A stretch of DNA of 19,892 nt, taken from Chthonomonas sp. UBA2387. Lineage in GTDB: Bacteria > Armatimonadota > Fimbriimonadia > Fimbriimonadales > Fimbriimonadaceae. The stretch lies in contig DDSP01000020.1 of assembly GCA_002343445.1 (NCBI GenBank), forward strand, positions 3,059-22,950, written 5' to 3'. Position 1 is the first letter of the stretch. The number at the start of each line of letters is the position of its first letter. This document shows positions 7,082 to 15,400 of the stretch, piece by piece. The notes beneath the pieces were generated by a model. The model saw nothing but the letters and a program-made list of their open reading frames with translations. It searched no databases and was not told the origin of the DNA. The translations under genes and the position numbers were made by a program.

Positions 7082-8265
7082 GTCAGCCACTTGTCTCGCT
7101 CAAGACGCGAAACCGCCTCTTCGCCTGGATTGAACAGTGGCCTTACGCCAAGCTGCACGAGGAGTTCTACGATGCGGGCTTTGGCGACTACGGGTTCATA
7201 GAGTCGGACGAAGATAGCTGGGAGTATGCGCTTCTCCAGAACAAAGCGTTCTGGACGACATTCAAGTCCTCGCTCGACTGGTCTTCTCCGAGCGTAATCA
7301 GTCGATTAGGGCCGATCATCCGAAGCGTGCTCACGGACATCCCTGATGGTGTTGAGCGAGCTGAGTTCCTAGAACTCTTACGTCTTGATGGTTTTCAAGT
7401 ACAGGGTCCCTCCAACGTACGCTTAGCCATGTTTAATCTCCTTGTCTCAGCTCACCCAACCGCATGGGAAGGGAACGGTCGGTTCTCAATTCCGAAGAGC
7501 CGGTTTAAAGAAGACAGCGGTGACGCTGCTGCCCTGATCGACGTGTCTAACCCAGAGTCGATGAAGGCACTCGAGCGTTTGCCGACCATTTTGATGTACG
7601 AGCGGGGCACTGAAGGCAGGTATGCTGAAAAAGCATACTTTGGAGAGCTTCGGGACATCCAAGTTTCGGATCAGTCAATCAGTTTTCGGTTTCATCACAC
7701 GGGCAATCTCTCTCAATCCCAGGTTCTAGAGAATAGTGACCGACTTCAGATTCATGGCTGGGAGGTTACGCGCACTCACTGGGCAATCAAGGATGGCGAC
7801 ATTCCCCAGGACATACTTCGGCTGGTACAGGAAGTGGAGAAGCAGTATGACATCGTCTTGTCCTACGCTGGAGAAGACAGAGCATACGTATCTCGTGTCG
7901 CTGCCTACCTAGGGTCCAACTCTGTGGACTACTACTACGATCAGAATGAAGCTGCCACACTCTGGGGCAAGAACTTGACGGAACATTTTGACAAGGTCTT
8001 TACGAAGTATGGTCGGTTTTGCGTGATGTTTGTGTCGAAGCACTACGCCGCGAAAGTTTGGCCAACTCATGAACGACGTTCGGCACTCTGCCGCCAATTG
8101 AAGGAGCGGAGAGAATATATCCTCCCTGCACGTTTCGACGATACAGCGATCGACGGCTTGCACGATGATCTAGCCTACGTAGATCTGCGAGGCTTGGCCC
8201 CTGAGGAGTTAGGTGACTTGATTCTCCACAAACTCGGTCGTAGATCGGTTGGGAGTGCCCGATGA
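7078..8265 (+). CDS. TIR-domain protein with unknown N-terminal domain (candidate NADase effector)
   Basis: 395 aa. The C-terminal ~130 residues (from Y257) form a TIR domain: YDIVLSYAGEDRAYVSRVAAYL (strand A and helix A), VDYYYDQNEAATLWGKNL (BB-loop region) and FCVMFVSKHYAAKVWPTHER, where E332 fits the catalytic glutamate of NAD+-cleaving bacterial TIRs. TIR proteins in defence often deplete or convert NAD+ once triggered. Residues 1-~250 are unrecognised: a helical start (KTRNRLFAWIEQWPYAKLHEEF) that could be an effector-associated or AbiJ-like sensor, and a middle region with beta character. No membrane segment. G/C is low here (26 of 60 in 7621-7680 against 36 of 60 in 13021-13080 of hsdR), a sign of separate acquisition. 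It overlaps both neighbours by ATGA. Trigger and partner are unknown; the cyclase-like protein is one candidate. Confidence 0.88.
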   Translation: MSQPLVSLKTRNRLFAWIEQWPYAKLHEEFYDAGFGDYGFIESDEDSWEYALLQNKAFWTTFKSSLDWSSPSVISRLGPIIRSVLTDIPDGVERAEFLELLRLDGFQVQGPSNVRLAMFNLLVSAHPTAWEGNGRFSIPKSRFKEDSGDAAALIDVSNPESMKALERLPTILMYERGTEGRYAEKAYFGELRDIQVSDQSISFRFHHTGNLSQSQVLENSDRLQIHGWEVTRTHWAIKDGDIPQDILRLVQEVEKQYDIVLSYAGEDRAYVSRVAAYLGSNSVDYYYDQNEAATLWGKNLTEHFDKVFTKYGRFCVMFVSKHYAAKVWPTHERRSALCRQLKERREYILPARFDDTAIDGLHDDLAYVDLRGLAPEELGDLILHKLGRRSVGSAR

Positions 8266-9437
8266 GTACAATCGGTTCAGCATGTTTGCCGGTCCAAAGC
8301 GGCGACCCGAAACAGTTGTTCGAGACCGCCGAGTTCACCTACATTGACATCGCGTCAATCGATCAGGCTGAGAAGAGGATTCGTGGGCCGAAGCGGCTCG
8401 CAGTTGAATTAGCACCGAGCAGGGCACGTCAACAAGTTCAGCCCGGGGACATTTTGGTCTCAACGGTCCGTCCAAATCTGAATGCCGTCGCTCAAATAGA
8501 TTCTCTGACTGACGCCATTGCCAGCACTGGCTTCTGTGTTCTGCGGCCTGATGAACACCGGTTGAGTTCCCGCTACTTGTTCCATTGGGTCAAGAGCCCG
8601 AGCTTCATTGACGAAATGGTGCGGCAGGCCACTGGCGCAAGCTACCCGGCGGTGACAGATGCGATCGTGAAGTCATCGCGTATACCGTTGCCGCCCATGG
8701 ACGAGCAGCGGCAGATCGCGAAGATTTTGGATCAGGCGGAGGAGCTTCGCGCCAAGCGCCGCGTTGCCATCACCCTCCTCGACCAACTCCCCCATGCCAT
8801 CTTCCTCGAAATGTTCGGCGATCCGACGACCAATCCCAAGGGATGGACGCTGACGAACTTGGGAGCCGTTGCTGACGTGCAAGGTGGCCTACAAGTTTCA
8901 TCGTCACGAAGGGCCCTCCCACTTGAGACGCCCTATCTGCGTGTCGCGAACGTTTATCGTGGATGCCTCAACCTTTCCGAGATCAAGCTGATACGTGCGA
9001 CCGAGTCAGAGATCGCTCGAACGGCTCTGGCGACGGATGACCTGCTCATTGTCGAGGGCCACGGCAATCCAGCCGAGATCGGTCGAGCAGCCCTGTGGGA
9101 CGGCTCCATTAATCCGTGTGTCCATCAGAACCATCTGATCCGAGCTCGATTTGACCAAAGTGCCATCATCCCATCGTTCGCTTCGTCCTACATCAACTCG
9201 ATGGCCGGCCGGCAGCACCTGCTCCGAGCAGGTAACACGACATCGGGGCTAAACACAATCAGCGTCTCTGATGTGAAGCGAACGCCTATATTGCGTCCGC
9301 CTCTTGAGGCGCAAAATGAGTTTGCCAGTCGACTGGCGGCAATCCAGGGCACGAAGACCGCCCACAGGGCCGCTTTAGCTGAGCTCGACGTCCTCTTCGC
9401 CTCGCTCCAATGCGATGCGTTTGGAGATGCGTATTGA
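8262..9437 (+). CDS. hsdS: Type I restriction-modification specificity subunit HsdS
   Basis: 391 aa. HsdS recognises the two half-sites of the target sequence and bridges HsdM and HsdR. The usual layout is visible: first target-recognition domain (about 1-145; FTYIDIASID, QPGDILVSTVRPN, TGASYPAVTDAIVKSSRIPLPP), central conserved helices (MDEQRQIAKILDQAEELRAKR), second target-recognition domain beginning at NPKGWTLTNLG (about 190-345), and a distal helical repeat (LEAQNEFASRLAAIQ). Both halves are intact, so a bipartite target is expected; its sequence cannot be predicted here. GGGAG at 8251-8255 lies 6 bases before the start, which overlaps the TIR stop. Four cargo genes separate it from hsdM. 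Confidence 0.95.
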   Translation: MSTIGSACLPVQSGDPKQLFETAEFTYIDIASIDQAEKRIRGPKRLAVELAPSRARQQVQPGDILVSTVRPNLNAVAQIDSLTDAIASTGFCVLRPDEHRLSSRYLFHWVKSPSFIDEMVRQATGASYPAVTDAIVKSSRIPLPPMDEQRQIAKILDQAEELRAKRRVAITLLDQLPHAIFLEMFGDPTTNPKGWTLTNLGAVADVQGGLQVSSSRRALPLETPYLRVANVYRGCLNLSEIKLIRATESEIARTALATDDLLIVEGHGNPAEIGRAALWDGSINPCVHQNHLIRARFDQSAIIPSFASSYINSMAGRQHLLRAGNTTSGLNTISVSDVKRTPILRPPLEAQNEFASRLAAIQGTKTAHRAALAELDVLFASLQCDAFGDAY

Positions 9438-12427
9438 ACAAACCACCAGCACCGCCTTGGATAACACTAACTGAAGTGTGGCTAGCCTACCGCAAAGCCA
9501 AGAAGGAGGCGTTTCGCGACAACAATTGTGCGCACGGCATTAGATTTGCTAGGTTCGAACAAGCTCTTGAGGCGAACCTGGAGAGAATATTCCTGCTAGT
9601 AAACGACCCAGGGCATCCATGGGCGACCAATTTGACCCTACTCGGAAAGTCTGCGCGGGTTCCAAAATCCATCACACCAGCTGACCTTGACGGAGATTCG
9701 CACTATTGTGAGAGCGACCCTGTGGCAGATTGGGATCGACGACACACCACACAACGGGCAACCGTTACGCTGAGAACCGTAATCGAGCCTTCAGTGGAAT
9801 ATTTAGTCATATCAAGTCTCTGGGTACTCAAGGTAGGGGAACACTTTGATCGAACTCTAAGAGATGACCAAGTGTTTGCAAATCGAGTGAGGCGCAAAAT
9901 GCCACGCCTGGACGATCGCAAAGCCGTCAACTGGGAGTCCCACATGCTCTACAAGTCCTATATCTGGCAATATGGACAATGGAAGAAGCGCAGCCTCGCT
10001 AGCACTCGGGAGGAGCTGAAGAAGGGCAGATCACTTGTCGCCGTCGCCCTCGACATCACCTCCTTTTACGACAACGTTGATCCGTCTTTCCTTCTTTCTA
10101 AGGCGTACTTGAAACGCATGGGAGTTGTCCTTAGCCGGGTTGAACGCGAGTTCACAAAAGCCCTCGTAGCCTCGATGAAGACTTGGCGGATGTCCACGAG
10201 CCTGCACGATGACATTGGCTTGCCGATCGGACTTCCCTCATCGGGACTCATTGCGAACATCTTACTGGCGCCTTTTGACCAAGAGGTTGTCGAGGGGCTT
10301 CAGCCCGCGTTCTACGGCCGATACGTAGACGACATCTTCCTCACGATTCCAACCGACCAGTCCTTTAGGGATGGCCGGGCCGTTGCCAAGTGGATTGCTT
10401 CCCGAGTATCGTGGCTCGTCTCTGAGGCTGACGGGTTCAGGCTCAATCTGCCATATTCGAGAAAGTCTACGATCCGTTTTGGAAGGCAAAAGCAACGGAT
10501 TTTTCAGCTCAAAGGTGAATCGGGTCTCGACGTGATCCTGCCAATCGAGGAGCACATGAGGAGGCAATCAAGCGAGCACAGGCTTCTACCTCGGCTGCCT
10601 ACCGATGAAGCGACGATGGCGGAGAAGGCTCTACTTGTAAACCACGGCGCCGAAGTCCGATCGATCACGTTCCGAGAAGCTGACGTCGTTACGCTCCAAC
10701 GCGCTGGTTTTGCCGAACTGCTCGCAAGCTTCGAGCAATATGCGAAGGTGGTGAACGGAGAAGAGTGGGACTCACGGAGGGAGATGTTCTACAGTCTGGT
10801 AAGGCGGCATCTTCTTGGACCGATCGGCTTCTTTGACATGTACGGTTACCTGCCCAGGGTCGTTGGGTTGATGGCCTGCTGCGCTGATTGGGATCAACTC
10901 GCAAGCTTTGTGTATGACCTGCGGGAATTGAAGCGTCGACTTACAAGAACAACATCAGTATCATCTTCAGATGCCGATCAGGTGTTCACGAATCTCTCAA
11001 AGCGTATAGAGCTTGCCATTCTAAAGGCTATACCGGAGCAGGCAAGTCCAAGCTACGGCGAAGCTGTCAAAGCGATGAAACGTGTAAGAGCATTCGGCCA
11101 GCTAGAGGTGAGGGGCATTACTGTTCAGAGACTTCGCGAATATGCCAACATGCTTTTGCTCGCAGACTGGAGCCGGTCACCATTCTGTGAATATCTGCTA
11201 CGAATGGGCACGCGTGGGCTGAAGGCGCCGCCGACATTACCACCAGAAATTGCCTCTGGCATGCATACTGACGGCATTCGCGCTTGCTTGAAGCAGATGA
11301 ATTGTCGCGGTTTTGGGCAGGATACTTGGCGCGCTCTGCTTATGCCGACTCGGCCGCTCCCGCTCTCCGAGATCACCCAGCGAATTGGTTGGCGTGCCTC
11401 GTTGGGCCTGCCAGCGGCCACTCGTGCCAGCAATGGACGGAGGGACCCTTGGGCTTTGTATAACATGGTACTCGCTGTTCGCGGTCAGCGACTTCCATTC
11501 TGGGCGAGGCCGAGGCCCTTGAAAAGGCAAGGGCTTGTGGTTGGTAATGCTGTCGGGGAAAGCTCGGCGCAGAAAGTTGGGATAGCTGTTGCGAACTGGC
11601 TCACCTCCGATTCAGAGTGGGAGGGAGCGGCCAGGGGGAAACCTGTGACAACGCACGAGAGACTTGATAGGATGGTTGACTTTATAAACAAGGTTGCGGG
11701 CCACAAGCCGCTTCCGAGCATTATTGTAATGCCTGAGCTGTCGATACCACGCAGTTTCCTTCAAATCATAATCCCTCGATTGGAGAGAAGTGGCATCTCG
11801 CTTATCGCGGGGTTGGAATACGCAGCGCCCCGTGGGCAAAGCAATAAGAGGCTGAACCAGGCGTTAGTGACGAGGTTTGTCGGCGCCGGGTTCGGCTCGC
11901 ACCAGGTACTGCAGACGAAGAATGAACCAGCCTGGTCGGAGCGTGAGCTGCTTCAACGGCTAGTGGGCGCCAGCCTTCAGAAGCCCAGTCAGTACCCCGA
12001 TGTGCCGGTCTTTGGGGCTAAGGGCTTGTTGTTCGCAGTACTTATTTGTAGCGACTTGGGCAATCCGAGCTTCAGAACTGTTCATCAAGGTGGAATTGAC
12101 GCTTTGTTTTGCGTAGAGTGGAATAGAGATCTTCCGTCTTTCGAAAGCATCGTGGAAGCCACTACGCTGGACCTGCACTGCTTCGTGGTACAAGCGAACA
12201 ACCGGCAATTTGGTGACAGTCGAATCCGTGGGCCATTCAAGAAGCCGCATATGCGGGATGTTGTTCAGCTCAAGGGTGGTGCCCACGATTACTTTGTGGT
12301 TGCAGAGATCGATCCAACCGCGCTGCGAAAGTTTCAGTCAGACGCGCTTCCCGATCTTTCGGACAGTGCAGAGTTCAAGCCCTTTCCAGTTGGATTTAGG
12401 ATTTCGAAAAGGAGGCGGATTCCATAA
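9434..12427 (+). CDS. Reverse transcriptase-nitrilase fusion (DRT type 1/UG1-like defence protein)
   Basis: About 997 aa from a TTG at 9434. RT core: motif A VALDITSFYDNVD (D207), motif B GLPIGLPSSGLIANILLAPFD, motif C YVDD (Y297-D300), then RKSTIRFGRQKQRIFQL. A helical middle (about 450-690) leads to a C-terminal nitrilase-like domain with the Glu-Lys-Cys set: VMPELS (E768), QTKNEP (K829, tentative) and LICSDLG (C872). RT plus C-terminal nitrilase is the layout of UG1/DRT type 1, a known single-protein anti-phage system; UG5-type RTs can also carry nitrilases and are the alternative. The TTG is chosen because GGAG (9423-9426) lies 7 bases upstream and it gives the same 4-base overlap (TTGA) as the other genes; an ATG at 9410 would add eight residues. 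No retron-type non-coding RNA fits here, since the gene overlaps hsdS. Base composition is lower than hsdM/hsdR. Confidence 0.92.
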   Translation: MNKPPAPPWITLTEVWLAYRKAKKEAFRDNNCAHGIRFARFEQALEANLERIFLLVNDPGHPWATNLTLLGKSARVPKSITPADLDGDSHYCESDPVADWDRRHTTQRATVTLRTVIEPSVEYLVISSLWVLKVGEHFDRTLRDDQVFANRVRRKMPRLDDRKAVNWESHMLYKSYIWQYGQWKKRSLASTREELKKGRSLVAVALDITSFYDNVDPSFLLSKAYLKRMGVVLSRVEREFTKALVASMKTWRMSTSLHDDIGLPIGLPSSGLIANILLAPFDQEVVEGLQPAFYGRYVDDIFLTIPTDQSFRDGRAVAKWIASRVSWLVSEADGFRLNLPYSRKSTIRFGRQKQRIFQLKGESGLDVILPIEEHMRRQSSEHRLLPRLPTDEATMAEKALLVNHGAEVRSITFREADVVTLQRAGFAELLASFEQYAKVVNGEEWDSRREMFYSLVRRHLLGPIGFFDMYGYLPRVVGLMACCADWDQLASFVYDLRELKRRLTRTTSVSSSDADQVFTNLSKRIELAILKAIPEQASPSYGEAVKAMKRVRAFGQLEVRGITVQRLREYANMLLLADWSRSPFCEYLLRMGTRGLKAPPTLPPEIASGMHTDGIRACLKQMNCRGFGQDTWRALLMPTRPLPLSEITQRIGWRASLGLPAATRASNGRRDPWALYNMVLAVRGQRLPFWARPRPLKRQGLVVGNAVGESSAQKVGIAVANWLTSDSEWEGAARGKPVTTHERLDRMVDFINKVAGHKPLPSIIVMPELSIPRSFLQIIIPRLERSGISLIAGLEYAAPRGQSNKRLNQALVTRFVGAGFGSHQVLQTKNEPAWSERELLQRLVGASLQKPSQYPDVPVFGAKGLLFAVLICSDLGNPSFRTVHQGGIDALFCVEWNRDLPSFESIVEATTLDLHCFVVQANNRQFGDSRIRGPFKKPHMRDVVQLKGGAHDYFVVAEIDPTALRKFQSDALPDLSDSAEFKPFPVGFRISKRRRIP
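12409..12427 (+). promoter_or_regulatory. Strong ribosome binding site placed before an ATA codon (hsdR start)
   Basis: AAGGAGG (12409-12415) matches the 16S anti-Shine-Dalgarno and is followed after 8 bases by ATAAGC (12424-12429). ATA is in the hsdR frame; TAA (12425-12427) is the RT stop. Five other junctions of the operon read ATGA at this point. The frame offers no ATG, GTG or TTG between its upstream stop (TAG at 12397) and the GTG at 12463, so the Shine-Dalgarno points to ATA as the initiation codon or to a recently mutated ATG. Confidence 0.75.
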
Positions 12428-15400
12428 GCAAGTTTGCCTTCCTCCAACTCGAATTCCCAGAGGTGCACGATGCCGCGCACAGGGCGGAAGCGTTGGCGAA
12501 CTCGGACCCCCGCGCCGCCTGCTTCTATGCCCGCCGCGCCCTGGAAATCGCCGTGGCCTGGGTCTACGAGCACGACGGCACGCTCAACCTCCCGTACCGC
12601 GAGGACTTGAGCGCCCTGATCCACGAGTCGAGCTTCCGCAACTTGGTCGGCCAAGCCGTGTTCTACAAATGCCGAGCGATCAAGGATCTTGGCAACCACG
12701 CCGTACACAGCCACAAGCCGGTGACCCAGGCGGAGGCCGTCGCCGCGGTGCGGGAGCTCTTTCACGTCTGCTACTGGTTGGCCCGAACCTACGCCAAGGG
12801 CGCGAAGCCGGATGCCGGAACGACCTTCAACCCGCTCGCCCTGCCCGCAGCCCAGGAGGGGCCGAGGCAGACGCTTGCGGAGCTTCAGGAACTGAGCGCG
12901 CGACTCGCTTCAGAACGCGAGAAGGCCCTGGCCGCGCTGGCGGAACGCGACGAACTGGACGAGGCGCTGAAGCAGGCCCGAGCCGAGTTGGAGGCGATCA
13001 AGAAGGCGAACGCGGCCACGCCGGACTCCCACAACTATTCCGAGGCCGAAACCCGAGACCTGTTCATCGACCTGCTGCTCAAGGAAGCGGGCTGGGCGCT
13101 CGACAAGCCCGAGGACCGCGAGTACGAGGTAGCCGGGATGCCCAACGCGCAGAACAAGGGCTTTGTGGACTATGTGCTCTGGGGCGACGATGGCAAGCCG
13201 CTCGGCGTGGTCGAAGCCAAGCGCACGCGCCGCGACCCCAGAGAGGGCATGCACCAGGCCAAGCTCTACGCCGACTGTCTGGAAGCCAAGTTCGGCCAGC
13301 GCCCCATCGTGTTCGCGACGAACGGCTACGAGCACTGGATGTGGGACGACGCGATGTACCCGCCCCGAGCGGTCCAGGGCTTCTACAAGAAACCGGAGCT
13401 CGAACTGCTGATCCAACGACGCCAGACCCGTCGCAGCCTTGCCTCCGGCAAGATCGACGAGAAGATCGTGGAACGCTACTATCAGACGCGTGCCATTCGC
13501 CGGGTGGGCGAGGCGTTCGAGAAGGACCGTGCCCGCCGCGCCCTGCTGGTGATGGCGACCGGATCGGGCAAGACGCGCACGGTGATCGCCCTGGCCGACC
13601 TGTTGATGCGCGCGAACTGGGCGAAGCGCATCCTGTTTCTCGCCGACCGGACGGCACTGGTCAACCAGGCCGTGAACGCCTTCAAGCGGCACCTGCCCGA
13701 TGCCGCCCCAGTGAACCTCGTCACCGAGAAGAACACCGAGGGCCGCGTGTACGTCTCGACCTACCCGACGATGATCGGACTAGTCGACGAGGGGAAGGGC
13801 GGAGAGCGTCGGTTCGGCGTCGGCCACTTCGACTTGGTGGTGATCGACGAAGCGCACCGCTCGGTGTTCATGAAGTACGGCGCGATCTTCGACTATTTCG
13901 ACAGCCTGTTGGTCGGCCTGACGGCCACCCCGAAGGACGAGGTGGGCCGCAACACGTATCGGCTCTTCGAGCTGGAAGACGGCGTGCCGACGGACGTTTA
14001 CTCGCTGAACGAGGCGGTCGCGGACGGGTATCTGGTTCCGGCGCGGTCGGTTTCGGTCCCGCTCAAGCTGCCCACAACGGGAATCGTCTACGACCAACTC
14101 AGCGAGGAGGAGAAGGAGCAGTTCGAGCTCACCGACTGGAAGGAGCGCGCCGAAGACGTCTTGCAGGACCGTCGCGTGGACGCGCCCGCGATCAATCAAT
14201 GGCTGTTCAACCGCGACACGGTGGACAAGGTGCTCAAACACCTGATGGAGCGCGGACTGAAGGTCGACGGCGGCGACAAGTTGGGGAAGACGATCATCTT
14301 CGCCAAGAACCACGACCACGCGGTCTTTATCGCCGAGCGGTTCGACAAGAACTACCCCAAGTACGCCGGGCGATTCGCAAAGGTCATCGACTTCAAGACA
14401 GAGTACGCGCAGTCGCTCATCGACGACTTCTCCAACCCCGGCAAGCTGCCGCAGATCGCGATCTCGGTCGACATGCTGGACACCGGCATCGACGTGCCGG
14501 AGGTCGTCAATCTGGTCTTCTTCAAACAGGTCCGATCAAAGACGAAGTTCTGGCAGATGGTGGGTCGTGGAACGCGCCTTTGCCCCGATCTGTTCGGACC
14601 GGGGCAGAACAAGGAGTGCTTCTACATCTTCGACTACTGCGGCAACCTCGACTTCTTTGGCCAGCAGATGGATGGCACCGATGGCGCATCGGGGGATTCG
14701 CTGAGCAAACGTCTCTTTGCGGCCCGCCTGAAGCTGCTTGCCATGCTCTCCCACGCGAAGGAGGGCGCTCGGCGCGTTCGCGAGGCTACCGCCCGCTACG
14801 GTGCGGAACCCGAGACCGACGAGCAGGTGCTCGCCTCGATCGTCGAGTTGCTCAAGGCCGAAGTCGGCGCGATGAACACGGACAACTTCATCGTTCGCGC
14901 CAAGCGGCGACTCGTGGAGAAGTACCAGAACGCGGACGTGTGGCTGTCGCTCGACGAAGAGAAGGTCTCGGAACTCGAGCACGAGATCGCCGGACTCCCG
15001 AGCGAGACGGAACCCGAGGCCGTCGAGTCCAAGCGTTTCGACCTCCTGATACTGCGCTTGCAGCACTCGATCCTCGCCGCAACCAAGGGCTTCGACCGCA
15101 TGAAACGCCAGGTTCAAGAGATAGCCGCTCTGCTCGAAGAGTCCTCCAGCATTCCGGTGATCCGAGACCAGCTCGCCCTCATTCAGGAATTGCAGTCAGA
15201 AGAATGGTGGACAGGGGTGACGGTCCCGATGCTGGAAACGGTGCGACTTCGGTTGCGAGATCTCGTCAAGCTGGTGGAGCACCGCCGCGGGAGTCCGGTG
15301 TTCACCGACTTCGGCGACGAGCTAGGCGAGGAGAGCGAGATCGCCCTGCCCGGTTTCGTGGACGCGGCAGGCTTCGAGCGGTTCAAGGAGAAGGCGCGGG

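Noticed and set aside
4504..8265. Firm call of a Pycsar system (cyclase plus TIR)
   Set aside because: The cyclase-like protein appears to lack the catalytic Asn/Arg, the TIR N-terminus shows no recognisable cyclic-nucleotide-binding motif, and two genes separate them; kept only as a hypothesis.
9434..12427. Retron interpretation of the RT gene
   Set aside because: There is no room for an msr/msd RNA, since the start overlaps hsdS, and the C-terminal nitrilase points to DRT1/UG-type RTs instead.
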